A stretch of DNA of 42,765 bases, taken from a virus. Below the pieces are notes generated by a model. The model saw only the letters and a program-made list of their open reading frames with translations. It made no database searches and was not told where the DNA came from. Location of the stretch: positions 1-42,765 of IMG/VR virus record IMGVR_UViG_3300037493_003111. One strand, written 5' to 3'. Positions 25,602-32,352 of this stretch are shown in pieces. A program made the translations under genes and the position numbers. Each line of letters opens with the position of its first letter. Position 1 is the stretch's first letter.

Positions 25602-25831
25602 AACACTTAACCGCAGAAATTTATGCATACTTAGAAAAGTATTCAATTAAAGATTATTCAATTGAAGTGATTTACAAATATGAAATTGGACATTTAAAAT
25701 TAATTTGGGATCAGGATTACATAAGATGCGAAATGATTATTTTTACCAATCAAATTGGATCAGTTGAAAAATTATTATCAGAAAAATTTGAAATGATTAA
25801 AAGTATATTAATTAATAACCTAACAAAATAA
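25598..25831 (+). CDS. Small early protein
   Basis: A 77-residue protein with mixed helix and strand (I-E-V-I-Y-K-Y-E-I-G-H-L-K-L-I-W) and a helical C-terminus. No family recognised. It starts in an ATGA overlap with the HTH-like gene, so the two probably work or are controlled together. Confidence 0.55.
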   Translation: MKHLTAEIYAYLEKYSIKDYSIEVIYKYEIGHLKLIWDQDYIRCEMIIFTNQIGSVEKLLSEKFEMIKSILINNLTK

Positions 25832-25835
25832 AAAA

Positions 25836-26111
25836 ATGGAAGCAATAAAAAACGAATCAGAAGAAATTGTAACAACAGATGTTGCAGTAATGGAATCAAA
25901 AATTGAAACACCGCAGAAAAAAAAGCAGGTTGTTCAGATAATAGAAGTTGAAGAATTTGCAGGTGAAAAAAAATATTTCATCAATGTAAATGGATCAGCA
26001 CAGGTTGTTAAATTTACATTACAAGAAGCAGAAATTGAATTTACCAAATATGTTGATTCAATTAAAAACGGATTACCAAAAATTAACATTATTAAAGCAG
26101 AAGAAATATGA
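25836..26111 (+). CDS. Small acidic early protein
   Basis: A 91-residue protein with a Glu/Val-rich, probably disordered N-terminal third, a basic patch (Q-K-K-K-Q-V), and a compact C-terminal part (K-Y-F-I-N-V-N-G-S-A-Q-V-V-K-F-T-L-Q-E-A). Unknown function. It overlaps the next gene by four bases. Confidence 0.55.
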   Translation: MEAIKNESEEIVTTDVAVMESKIETPQKKKQVVQIIEVEEFAGEKKYFINVNGSAQVVKFTLQEAEIEFTKYVDSIKNGLPKINIIKAEEI

Positions 26112-26296
26112 ATGCAACTAAATCAATGATGAAATCCGATATTAAAAAAATAAAAGGATTAATAAAGGATCATGAAGAAAATAATCTGCTTTCAATCTTT
26201 GCAATTATTCAACTGCAAAACGGTATTGAATGCGTGAATAAATCAGATTTTGATGAAATTTCCGCTATTTTATTGCTTTCGATCAAAAATAATTGA
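26108..26296 (+). CDS. Small early protein
   Basis: A 62-residue protein made of two or three helices (K-S-D-I-K-K-I-K-G-L-I-K-D-H, A-I-I-Q-L-Q-N-G-I). It is the last gene before a terminator and closes the first early unit. No function can be given. Confidence 0.55.
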   Translation: MNATKSMMKSDIKKIKGLIKDHEENNLLSIFAIIQLQNGIECVNKSDFDEISAILLLSIKNN

Positions 26297-26302
26297 AAAA
26301 TA

Positions 26303-26337
26303 ATTGGGTTAATTTTCAGCAAGTTAGCCCAATTTTA
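26303..26337 (+). terminator. Hairpin terminator of the first early unit
   Basis: ATTGGGTTAA (26303-26312) pairs with TTAGCCCAAT (26324-26333), ten pairs with one wobble, followed by TTTT. The T-run is short, so termination may be partial. Confidence 0.65.
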
Positions 26338-26369
26338 ACAAAATAATTGATTTTTTTTTATGTTGGATG

Positions 26370-26399
26370 TTGCACATATCAAAAAATGATATATCTTTG
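26370..26399 (+). promoter_or_regulatory. Early promoter with palindromic operator (copy 2)
   Basis: TTG at 26370-26372, 19-base spacer, -7 element TATCTTTG at 26392-26399. ATATCA (26376-26381) and TGATAT (26387-26392) form the same palindrome as at 24511, with a different five-base centre (AAAAA). It sits right after a terminator and drives the gene at 26434. Confidence 0.8.
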
Positions 26400-26433
26400 T
26401 AAGGTAATAATTAATCAAATAAAAACAACCACC

Positions 26434-26676
26434 ATGAACGCAGTAACAAAATTTGAAACAGGAAACATTTACCAAATGAATTTTATTGGTGATTCAGAAT
26501 TAAAAGTAAATTACATTTGTACAAAGATCACAAAAACATCTGCTACATTTGAAAAATTCATGAATCCTGAAATTAAGATCACAAAAAAAATCAGAATTTC
26601 TGATTCAGTTGAATACATTTTAACAGATTCATATTCATTTGCACCAATCATCCGCGCATCAAGAATTGTAGGATAA
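26434..26676 (+). CDS. Small early protein
   Basis: An 80-residue protein: beta-rich with K-F-E-T-G-N-I-Y-Q-M-N-F-I-G-D-S at its start and K-I-T-K-K-I-R-I-S later. The ATG at 26434 is chosen because AACAACCAC (26424-26432) lies just before it; an upstream TTG at 26347 would start before the promoter and be outside the transcript. First gene of the second operator-controlled unit. Function unknown. Confidence 0.65.
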   Translation: MNAVTKFETGNIYQMNFIGDSELKVNYICTKITKTSATFEKFMNPEIKITKKIRISDSVEYILTDSYSFAPIIRASRIVG

Positions 26677-26715
26677 AAAAATCAAATTAAAAACAACCAT
26701 AAAAAAACAACCACC

Positions 26716-26958
26716 ATGAAAACTACAATTAAATTTAACATTATCGGAAATCATGAAAAACATTCAGGTATTGCAGAAGTATTTGATTTTACAACATCAG
26801 GTTATGTTTCAGCACAATTTTACTTTAATGATTCTGATGTAAAAACAAATAGTATTGGCAAATTTTCAATTGATGGAAAAAATTATACATTATTTGAAAA
26901 CTATATTGATTCAGCAAGTAATGATTATTATTATTTTGCAATACAAATTTTTAATTAA
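26716..26958 (+). CDS. Small early protein
   Basis: An 80-residue, mostly beta protein (K-F-N-I-I-G-N-H, F-S-I-D-G-K-N-Y-T-L-F). Two AACAACC copies precede it (26692 and 26706), the first followed by ATAA. No recognised family. Confidence 0.6.
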   Translation: MKTTIKFNIIGNHEKHSGIAEVFDFTTSGYVSAQFYFNDSDVKTNSIGKFSIDGKNYTLFENYIDSASNDYYYFAIQIFN

Positions 26959-26985
26959 TAAAAACAACCACTAAAAACAACCACT

Positions 26986-27183
26986 ATGGCAAATATGACT
27001 TATTGCAGATTCCAAAATACATTATTAGATTTACAGGACTGCGAAGAAAGAATTACTGATTTTAATTCATTACAAGATGCACAAGAAGAATTAAGCGCGG
27101 ATGAATTTAGAGCATTGATTAGGTTATTAAAATTATGCAAAAACATTGCAGAAGATAATGAATATTTATTTGAAGAAATGTAA
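26986..27183 (+). CDS. Small acidic helical early protein
   Basis: A 65-residue acidic protein that looks all-helical (L-D-L-Q-D-C-E-E-R-I, L-S-A-D-E-F-R-A-L-I-R-L-L). Its leader has tandem AACAACCAC copies at 26963 and 26976, separated by TAA. Function unknown; the acidity would suit a DNA-mimic or host-inhibitor protein, but that is a guess. Confidence 0.6.
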   Translation: MANMTYCRFQNTLLDLQDCEERITDFNSLQDAQEELSADEFRALIRLLKLCKNIAEDNEYLFEEM

Positions 27184-27190
27184 AATAAAG

Positions 27191-27221
27191 TTTGCAAAAT
27201 CAAAATAAAGATTTATCTTTG
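27191..27221 (+). promoter_or_regulatory. Early promoter without the full operator
   Basis: TTTG at 27191-27194 and TATCTTTG at 27214-27221 with a 19-base spacer after TTG. The spacer has only AAATC/GATTT inverted elements with a longer centre, so it looks like the same promoter type lacking the palindrome. It drives the gene at 27242. Confidence 0.65.
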
Positions 27222-27241
27222 TAGAAATAAAAACAACCACC

Positions 27242-27418
27242 ATGAAAAATTCAAAAACACAAGTAAAAAAAATTGATGCAAATGCCAAGTTAATTGCATC
27301 TGCTCCTGAATTATTAGAAGCATTGAAAGAAGCGCAAAGGTTAATTGAAAAACATTTACCAAATGAATTAACGGCGCATGATCTAATTAATAACGCAATC
27401 AGAAAAGCAACTATTTAA
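27242..27418 (+). CDS. Small phage protein (A-P-E-L-L-E-A-L type)
   Basis: A 58-residue protein containing N-A-K-L-I-A-S-A-P-E-L-L-E-A-L-K-E-A, the hallmark of a very common short phage protein family of unknown function, followed by L-I-E-K-H and a second helix. AACAACCAC at 27232-27240 precedes the ATG by one base. It is the first gene behind its own promoter. Confidence 0.75.
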   Translation: MKNSKTQVKKIDANAKLIASAPELLEALKEAQRLIEKHLPNELTAHDLINNAIRKATI

Positions 27419-27449
27419 AATAAATAAAACAACCACTAAAACAACCACT

Positions 27450-27779
27450 ATGAAACTTACTTTAAATTTTCCATCAACACTTGATCAGTTAGAATTTTAT
27501 TCTGCTGAAACAGGATCTTTTTTAATGACATCGAAAGAAAAATATACTCATTTTTTATTCCATTTTGATGTAATAAATGAAAGTGAAATCAAATTAACTT
27601 ACATATCTTTTGATGGTGGAAATCTGATTGAAATTGATGAATACGTTGAATTATTTAATCCTTACTTTGAAGCAATTTTAAAACTGCATACAGATGCTAT
27701 TTTTAAGATATGGCATGATCAATTTGATGAATTGGATGAAACTACCTATGAAGAAACTGTATCACCACAGTGCAGATAA
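27450..27779 (+). CDS. Small acidic early protein
   Basis: A 109-residue acidic protein with beta-rich N-terminal half (L-T-L-N-F-P-S-T) and a D/E-rich C-terminal third (D-Q-F-D-E-L-D-E-T-T-Y-E-E). Tandem AACAACCAC copies at 27428 and 27440, separated by TAA, precede it. Not recognised. Confidence 0.6.
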   Translation: MKLTLNFPSTLDQLEFYSAETGSFLMTSKEKYTHFLFHFDVINESEIKLTYISFDGGNLIEIDEYVELFNPYFEAILKLHTDAIFKIWHDQFDELDETTYEETVSPQCR

Positions 27780-27810
27780 AAAACAAATAAAACAACCTAA
27801 AAAAACAACC

Positions 27811-28569
27811 ATGAAAAACTTCAACAACTATTTATTCAGATGCTCTGCATTAGGTAAGTTAATGACTGATCCGCGTTCTAAATCTGAAACACTTTCAGAA
27901 ACAACAAAAACATATTTAAATGAAATATTTTTGCAGGAAATTTATCAGCGCAAAAAAGATATTTCAAATAAGTACATGGAAAAAGGATTGATGTGTGAAG
28001 AAGATTCATTGAGTTTATACTCTGAAATGAATAATACTTTTACAATAAAAAATAAAGATAAATTTTCAAATGATTTTATTATTGGAACACCTGACATATT
28101 AGGAAAAAATAATGTTGATGATATAAAAACATCTTGGAATTTATTTACATTTTTTGATGCAGAAGTAACAAAGGATTATGATTGGCAATTAGAAGGATAT
28201 TCAATTTTGACAGGCAAAGAAGAAAAAAGATTGGTTTATGTATTGGTAAATTCACCTGCAAATTTAATCACAGATGAAAAGCGCAGGTTAGGATGGCAGT
28301 TAAATGATTTAGAAGGAACATCAGAATTATTCATTGAGAAAGCGCAACAGATTGAAAGAAACATGATCTTTGATTTAGCAGAATTCAAAAAAGAAAATCC
28401 ATTTTTTGAAATGCATACACCTGATGCAGATTGGAATTTTGATATTGAAAAAAGTAAAAGAATTAAAATTTTTAATGTTGAAAAGAAAACAGAAGAAGAA
28501 AGAAATAAATTAATAAATCGTATTACAGAATCAAGAAATTACTTAAATTTACTATTAGAAAACAATTAA
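27811..28569 (+). CDS. YqaJ-like / PD-(D/E)XK recombination exonuclease
   Basis: A 252-residue protein. It starts with R-C-S-A-L-G-K-L-M-T-D-P-R (residues 10-22), the substrate-end helix of YqaJ-type viral recombinases, then K-G-L-M-C-E-E-D (58-65), G-T-P-D-I with the metal-binding Asp at 95, V-D-D-I-K-T at 102-107 as the (D/E)xK motif, and W-Q-L-E-G-Y at 125-130. It would resect double-strand ends to 3' single strands for the RecT protein encoded shortly downstream. The start at 27811 is fixed by AACAACC directly in front; an upstream TTG at 27694 lies inside the previous gene. Confidence 0.8.
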   Translation: MKNFNNYLFRCSALGKLMTDPRSKSETLSETTKTYLNEIFLQEIYQRKKDISNKYMEKGLMCEEDSLSLYSEMNNTFTIKNKDKFSNDFIIGTPDILGKNNVDDIKTSWNLFTFFDAEVTKDYDWQLEGYSILTGKEEKRLVYVLVNSPANLITDEKRRLGWQLNDLEGTSELFIEKAQQIERNMIFDLAEFKKENPFFEMHTPDADWNFDIEKSKRIKIFNVEKKTEEERNKLINRITESRNYLNLLLENN

Positions 28570-28581
28570 AAAAAAACAACC

Positions 28582-28986
28582 ATGAAACAATTAAAAACAC
28601 ACGAAACATTACAAAAAGTAAAAAATTTATTAGAAAAAATTGATATTGTTAAAGTAAATGATTTTGAAATAATTTTAAATGAAAATCACTTACATTCAAT
28701 GAATTTTTATTACTTTGTTTATTCAGGATGCTTTGAAAAATTACGAAGAGGTGTTTATAAAAAAACAGTTAATTTTTACACAAAAACCATTCCTGAAATT
28801 TATAGAATTTCAACTGATATGCTTTTAGCAAAAAGAGAAATTAAAAAAAATGAAAAAAATAAATCTACTGTAATAAATCCAAATATTGTTTTAGGTGAAA
28901 ATTTAGAAACAGAAAAATTAATTTTAATTTTAAAATCAAGAGGATTTAAAGTTTTAAAGGAATGCAAAACTTGGGAAGAAATTTAA
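28582..28986 (+). CDS. Hypothetical protein between exonuclease and RecT
   Basis: A 134-residue basic protein: helical N-terminus, mixed middle (M-N-F-Y-Y-F-V-Y-S-G-C-F-E-K-L-R-R-G-V-Y-K-K-T), and a C-terminal part that could be a winged-helix-like unit (L-I-L-I-L-K-S-R-G-F-K-V-L). AACAACC at 28575-28581 touches the ATG. Being between the two recombination genes suggests a link to recombination or DNA binding. Confidence 0.6.
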   Translation: MKQLKTHETLQKVKNLLEKIDIVKVNDFEIILNENHLHSMNFYYFVYSGCFEKLRRGVYKKTVNFYTKTIPEIYRISTDMLLAKREIKKNEKNKSTVINPNIVLGENLETEKLILILKSRGFKVLKECKTWEEI

Positions 28987-29030
28987 AAAACAATAAAAAA
29001 AATATTTAAAAACAAATTAAAAAAAAAGCC

Positions 29031-29933
29031 ATGAACACAAATCAAATTACAACCAAATCTTTTTTTGAAAAAGATAATGTGAAACAAAAATTCGCTGAAA
29101 TCTTAGGAAAAAAATCAACTGCATTTATTACATCAGTAATGCAAATTGCATCGCAGAATGAAATGTTATCAAAAGCAGATCCAATTTCAATTTATAATTC
29201 TGCAATTTTATCTGCAACATTAGATTTACCATTGAATAATAATTTAGGTTTTGCATACATCATTCCATTCAATAATCGACAACCTGATGGATCAACAAAA
29301 GTTGTAGCACAGTTTCAAATTGGATATAAAGGATTCATTCAGTTAGCGCAGAGAAGTGGATTATTTAAAACAATTTCATCAACACCGATTTACGAAGGAC
29401 AAATAAAAAATCATAATCCACTAACAGGAATTGAATTTGATTTTACTGTTAAATCTGATAAGGTAATTGGTTACGCATCATATTTTGCATTGTTAAATGG
29501 ATTTGAAAAAACACTTTATTTAACTGTTGAAGAATTAAAAAAACATGGTGCAAAATTTTCAAAAACATTTAATAATAGAAATGGTTTATGGAATTCTGAT
29601 TTTGATTCAATGGCAACAAAAACAGTTATTAAATTACTGCTTTCAAAATATGCACCATTATCAATTGAGATGCGCAAAGCAATTACAACAGATCAAGCAG
29701 TAATAAATGATGAAGATGCAATTGATATTACTTATGTTGATAATGAACAGGAAATTTTGGATCATGAAAAAGTAAGCGAAAGAAAGGAAGCAGAAAGAAT
29801 TGTTGTATTTATTGAGAAAGCAAAAAATTTAGATGAATTAAGTGTTGTTGAAGAACATTTGCAGGATGATTTGCAGAGAGAATTATACAATAAGAAAAAA
29901 GAAGAATTGAAAACAAAATCAGAAAAAAAATAA
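29031..29933 (+). CDS. recT: RecT-family single-strand annealing protein
   Basis: A 300-residue protein with the RecT pattern: S-K-A-D-P-I-S-I-Y-N-S-A-I-L-S-A and D-L-P-L-N-N-N-L-G-F-A-Y-I-I-P-F at about residues 48-84, F-Q-I-G-Y-K-G-F-I-Q-L-A-Q-R-S-G at 98-113, G-Y-A-S-Y-F-A-L, and W-N-S-D-F-D-S-M-A-T-K-T-V-I-K. The last 60 residues are a charged helical tail. It anneals complementary single strands during phage recombination, with the YqaJ-like exonuclease as its partner. Its leader uses an A-run and GCC instead of AACAACC. Confidence 0.92.
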   Translation: MNTNQITTKSFFEKDNVKQKFAEILGKKSTAFITSVMQIASQNEMLSKADPISIYNSAILSATLDLPLNNNLGFAYIIPFNNRQPDGSTKVVAQFQIGYKGFIQLAQRSGLFKTISSTPIYEGQIKNHNPLTGIEFDFTVKSDKVIGYASYFALLNGFEKTLYLTVEELKKHGAKFSKTFNNRNGLWNSDFDSMATKTVIKLLLSKYAPLSIEMRKAITTDQAVINDEDAIDITYVDNEQEILDHEKVSERKEAERIVVFIEKAKNLDELSVVEEHLQDDLQRELYNKKKEELKTKSEKK

Positions 29934-29952
29934 ATACTTAAAAAATTAGTAT

Positions 29953-29960
29953 TACCTTTG
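29953..29960 (+). promoter_or_regulatory. -7 promoter element before the leader ORF
   Basis: TACCTTTG matches TAnnTTTG; no TTG is found at the expected -33 distance. It sits 18 bases before the ATG at 29979. Confidence 0.5.
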
Positions 29961-29978
29961 AAAAAATAAACAACCACA

Positions 29979-30080
29979 ATGAAAAAATTTTCGATTGATC
30001 CCTTTTTCCTGCTGATGCTTTACGTGGTTGTTTTGCTAACAGTGAAGAAGGGATTTCTTTTTTTAAAAACAAATTTGTAA
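29979..30080 (+). CDS. 33-residue hydrophobic leader peptide
   Basis: An ORF of 33 codons with AACAACCAC (29969-29977) one base ahead of the ATG, the same signal as real early genes. The peptide has a basic start, a hydrophobic core (F-F-L-L-M-L-Y-V-V-V-L-L) and a basic end, so it would insert in the membrane if made. An intrinsic terminator (29998-30064) lies inside the ORF, ahead of its stop codon, so translation and termination should interfere. It may be a leader peptide, a small membrane protein, or part of a small RNA. Confidence 0.5.
   Translation: MKKFSIDPFFLLMLYVVVLLTVKKGFLFLKTNL
29998..30064 (+). terminator. Terminator/attenuator inside the leader ORF
   Basis: ATCCCTTTTTC (29998-30008) pairs with GAAGAAGGGAT (30044-30054), eleven pairs with one wobble, followed by TTCTTTTTTT. 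The stem can extend by CTG/CAG (30009-30011, 30040-30042). It precedes the replication genes. Confidence 0.7.
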
Positions 30081-30116
30081 ATTCAAAAAATATTAATTAA
30101 TTTTACAATATAAATT

Positions 30117-30209
30117 CACCGACCAATGAAATCAAAATTATTAATTTTAAATAATCCCTCTTTTGGGCAAATGCGGATCTTGGTCGGTGCGCTATGCTTA
30201 ATTGAGGGA
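30117..30209 (+). promoter_or_regulatory. Candidate pseudoknot in the leader of the replication gene
   Basis: CACCGACC (30117-30124) pairs with GGTCGGTG (30182-30189), and TCCCTC (30155-30160) pairs with GAGGGA (30204-30209). The arms interleave, so both helices together form an H-type pseudoknot. The second helix ends 10 bases before the ATG at 30220. It could control translation or be part of a replication origin. Confidence 0.5.
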
Positions 30210-30219
30210 ATTTTTATTT

Positions 30220-30888
30220 ATGGCAGAAGGTAAAAAATCTTTTATTGCTTATTCAGATTGGAACGGAATGTTTCAAGCATTACCTAATGATGTTGCAGGA
30301 AAACTGATAAAACACATCTTTCTTTATGTTAATGATGAAGATCCAACATCTGATGATTTTATTATTAATGCACTTTTTGAGCAAATCAAATCTACATTAA
30401 AAAGAGATTTAAAGAAATGGGAATCACAAACTAAGCAGAGAAGTGAAGCAGGAAAAAAATCCGCTGAAATGCGTTCAACTAAATTCAACGAGCGTTCAAT
30501 TCCGTTGAACGAAAAAGCACGAAAACCAACTGTAAGTGTAAGTGTAAGTGATAATGTTAATGATAATGTACTTTTAATAAAAAGTGATTTAGAAATTAAA
30601 TTAATTGAATTTTATAAATTTAGAAAAGAATTAAAAAAACCAATTGTTGAATCTTCAAAAGAACAATTTTTACAGAAATTAAAAACACTATCAAATAATA
30701 ATGAATCAAATGCAATTAAAATATTGAATCAATCTATTGCCAATGGTTGGCAAGGTATATTTGAAATAAAAACAATTGAAAATGGAAACAACTCAACAAA
30801 ACTTAACGGTGATCAGCGCGACAAAGCACTTGCCGAATGGAAATTATTTGGAAAAAATATTAAAAGCGAATTCAATCCCGAAAATTAG
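30220..30888 (+). CDS. Replication-region protein, DUF6291-like
   Basis: A 222-residue protein. The first 70 residues (S-F-I-A-Y-S-D-W-N-G-M-F-Q-A-L-P-N-D, then G-K-L-I-K-H-I-F-L-Y-V-N-D) fit the DUF6291 type found in replication modules of phages, followed by a basic, repetitive linker (V-S-V-S-V-S-D) and a C-terminal helical domain. The ATG at 30220 is chosen because it follows the leader structure; a TTG at 30202 lies inside that structure. It probably takes part in replication initiation. The next gene begins 107 bases before its end. Confidence 0.65.
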   Translation: MAEGKKSFIAYSDWNGMFQALPNDVAGKLIKHIFLYVNDEDPTSDDFIINALFEQIKSTLKRDLKKWESQTKQRSEAGKKSAEMRSTKFNERSIPLNEKARKPTVSVSVSDNVNDNVLLIKSDLEIKLIEFYKFRKELKKPIVESSKEQFLQKLKTLSNNNESNAIKILNQSIANGWQGIFEIKTIENGNNSTKLNGDQRDKALAEWKLFGKNIKSEFNPEN

Positions 30889-31573
30889 GGATTTGCAACA
30901 AACCGAATTAGAAACCATTGAACAAACATTTAGGTATGTTTTCCTGCTGATAGGATTAAGGCGCGAAAATCAACCATCAGAAGCGGAATCAATGGTTTTG
31001 GCAAAGTTTGTATTGGATTACTTAGGTAAGTACACCACAGAAGATATAAAACTTGCTTATGAATTAGCAGTTGCAAAGCAATTAAAAGTTGATGTTAGAT
31101 GCTTTCAAATGTTCACCGCGCAGTATTTAGGTGAAATCATGGATGCATATTCAATTCATTTATCAAATGCAAAAATGTACCAAAGGAGAGAAGAAGAAAA
31201 AAAGAAATTAGCAGAAGAAAAAGTTTACACAGAAGAAGAAAAGAAAAAAATTGATGAATCATTTTTTAAAACAATGGTAATTGATGAGTTTGAAAGTTAT
31301 AAAAAAACAGGTCAAATAAATATATTTCCAATTTCTGTTGGTTTAGTTTACAAAACAATGAAGGAAAAAGGATTGATTATTATTTCAGAAAAAGAAAGGC
31401 GCGAAATTTATGATGAATTTAGATTTAAAATAATTTCTGCAAAAATGGAAAAACCAATTGATCTTAGTGATATGATTACTCAGGATGAAGAAAGCAGGAT
31501 AAAAATAAATTGCCAATTAAGAGTTATTACAAACACATTTGAAAAAATGAAAAAAGAAAATTATGAGTTTTGA
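30782..31573 (+). CDS. Hypothetical replication-region protein
   Basis: A 263-residue helical protein. Notable parts: A-K-F-V-L-D-Y-L-G-K-Y-T-T-E-D-I-K-L-A-Y-E-L-A-V at about residues 83-106, a central Lys/Glu-rich helix (R-R-E-E-E-K-K-K-L-A-E-E-K), and a C-terminal helical part. It has no Walker motif, so it is not an obvious helicase or loader ATPase. The first 107 bases overlap the previous gene in another frame, an unusually long overlap; ATG at 30782 is preferred over the TTG two codons upstream. Confidence 0.6.
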   Translation: METTQQNLTVISATKHLPNGNYLEKILKANSIPKIRDLQQTELETIEQTFRYVFLLIGLRRENQPSEAESMVLAKFVLDYLGKYTTEDIKLAYELAVAKQLKVDVRCFQMFTAQYLGEIMDAYSIHLSNAKMYQRREEEKKKLAEEKVYTEEEKKKIDESFFKTMVIDEFESYKKTGQINIFPISVGLVYKTMKEKGLIIISEKERREIYDEFRFKIISAKMEKPIDLSDMITQDEESRIKINCQLRVITNTFEKMKKENYEF

Positions 31574-31832
31574 AAAATTGAAATCAGAAGAATTTAAAAA
31601 TGTTTACAAAACATTAGAAAATTCAAGAAGTGAAAATATAAAGCCAAATTTATTTGTAAAGTTTGAAGCGACATCAAAAGAAATTTACAATTGGTTTAAT
31701 GAATTTGCTGAAATGGAAAACATAATTGATGATCCGAAAAGAATAAAAATTGTAAATTATCAAGGTGAAAAACTTAATTTGATGATGTTTATTAATAAAA
31801 AGGAAAAAGAATTTTTAAGAAATAATTGTTGA
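31563..31832 (+). CDS. Small hypothetical protein
   Basis: An 89-residue, helix-rich charged protein (F-E-K-L-K-S-E-E-F-K-N-V-Y) with N-W-F-N-E-F-A-E-M in the middle. It overlaps the upstream gene by eleven bases, so it is probably co-translated with it. Not recognised. Confidence 0.55.
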   Translation: MSFEKLKSEEFKNVYKTLENSRSENIKPNLFVKFEATSKEIYNWFNEFAEMENIIDDPKRIKIVNYQGEKLNLMMFINKKEKEFLRNNC

Positions 31833-31873
31833 AAAAAGAATCAAATAAAAGTAAACGGAATCAAAATTTATTC

Positions 31874-31881
31874 TATATTTG
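31874..31881 (+). promoter_or_regulatory. -7 promoter element before the wall hydrolase
   Basis: TATATTTG matches TAnnTTTG, 16 bases before the ATG at 31898. No good -33 element at the expected distance. Confidence 0.45.
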
Positions 31882-31897
31882 ATAAAAAAAAACAACC

Positions 31898-32260
31898 ATG
31901 ATCCCACTAATTGCAAAAATATTTTTCGTTTCAACCTGCAACATTTATTTTTTTGCGGTGAAATATGAAATCAAATTTCCTGAAATTGTTGTTAAGCAGT
32001 TTATCTTAGAAACAGGAAATGGTGGATGCACCAACTGTTCCTTTGATGGAAATAATTGCTTTGGATTTTATACTGATCATTATTTAAAATTTAAAAACTT
32101 TTCTGAATCAATTAAATATTATAAACAATTTCAGGATAAATACATGCCAAAAACAATTTGTACTGAAAGTGAATATTATAATTGGCTAATTGATTATGGT
32201 TATGCATCAGCAAAAAATTATGTTCCAACATTAAAAAAAATAAATATTAAATGGAATTGA
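31898..32260 (+). CDS. Glucosaminidase-type peptidoglycan hydrolase
   Basis: A 120-residue protein with a hydrophobic N-terminus (residues 3-20) that may anchor or export it, then a compact glucosaminidase/FlgJ-like domain: F-P-E-I-V-V-K-Q-F-I-L-E-T-G-N-G at 27-42 with the probable catalytic Glu at 38, N-N-C-F-G-F at 52-57, F-S-E-S-I-K-Y-Y, and Y-G-Y-A-S with a final P-T-L-K-K-I. Two cysteines (44 and 47, C-T-N-C) are extra. It sits far from the lysis cassette behind its own promoter element and AACAACC leader, so it may act early, for example in remodelling the wall. Confidence 0.75.
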   Translation: MIPLIAKIFFVSTCNIYFFAVKYEIKFPEIVVKQFILETGNGGCTNCSFDGNNCFGFYTDHYLKFKNFSESIKYYKQFQDKYMPKTICTESEYYNWLIDYGYASAKNYVPTLKKINIKWN

Positions 32261-32337
32261 AGGATAAAATAAAAATTATTGCATTTGTAATTGGATTAGT
32301 TACTGCAATGATTGTAATGAAATATTATAATAAATAA
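32251..32337 (+). CDS. 28-residue membrane peptide
   Basis: An ORF starting with ATG in the last codons of the hydrolase gene. The peptide is M-E-L-K-D-K-I-K then a hydrophobic segment (I-I-A-F-V-I-G-L-V-T-A-M-I-V-M) and K-Y-Y-N-K. The clean single-pass pattern and overlap support it, but it is too short to be sure. Confidence 0.45.
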   Translation: MELKDKIKIIAFVIGLVTAMIVMKYYNK

Positions 32338-32352
32338 ACAAAATCAAAAATT

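Noticed and set aside
26347-26433. Upstream extension of the gene at 26434
   Set aside because: It would begin before the promoter that drives the gene, and the AACAACCAC signal marks the internal ATG.
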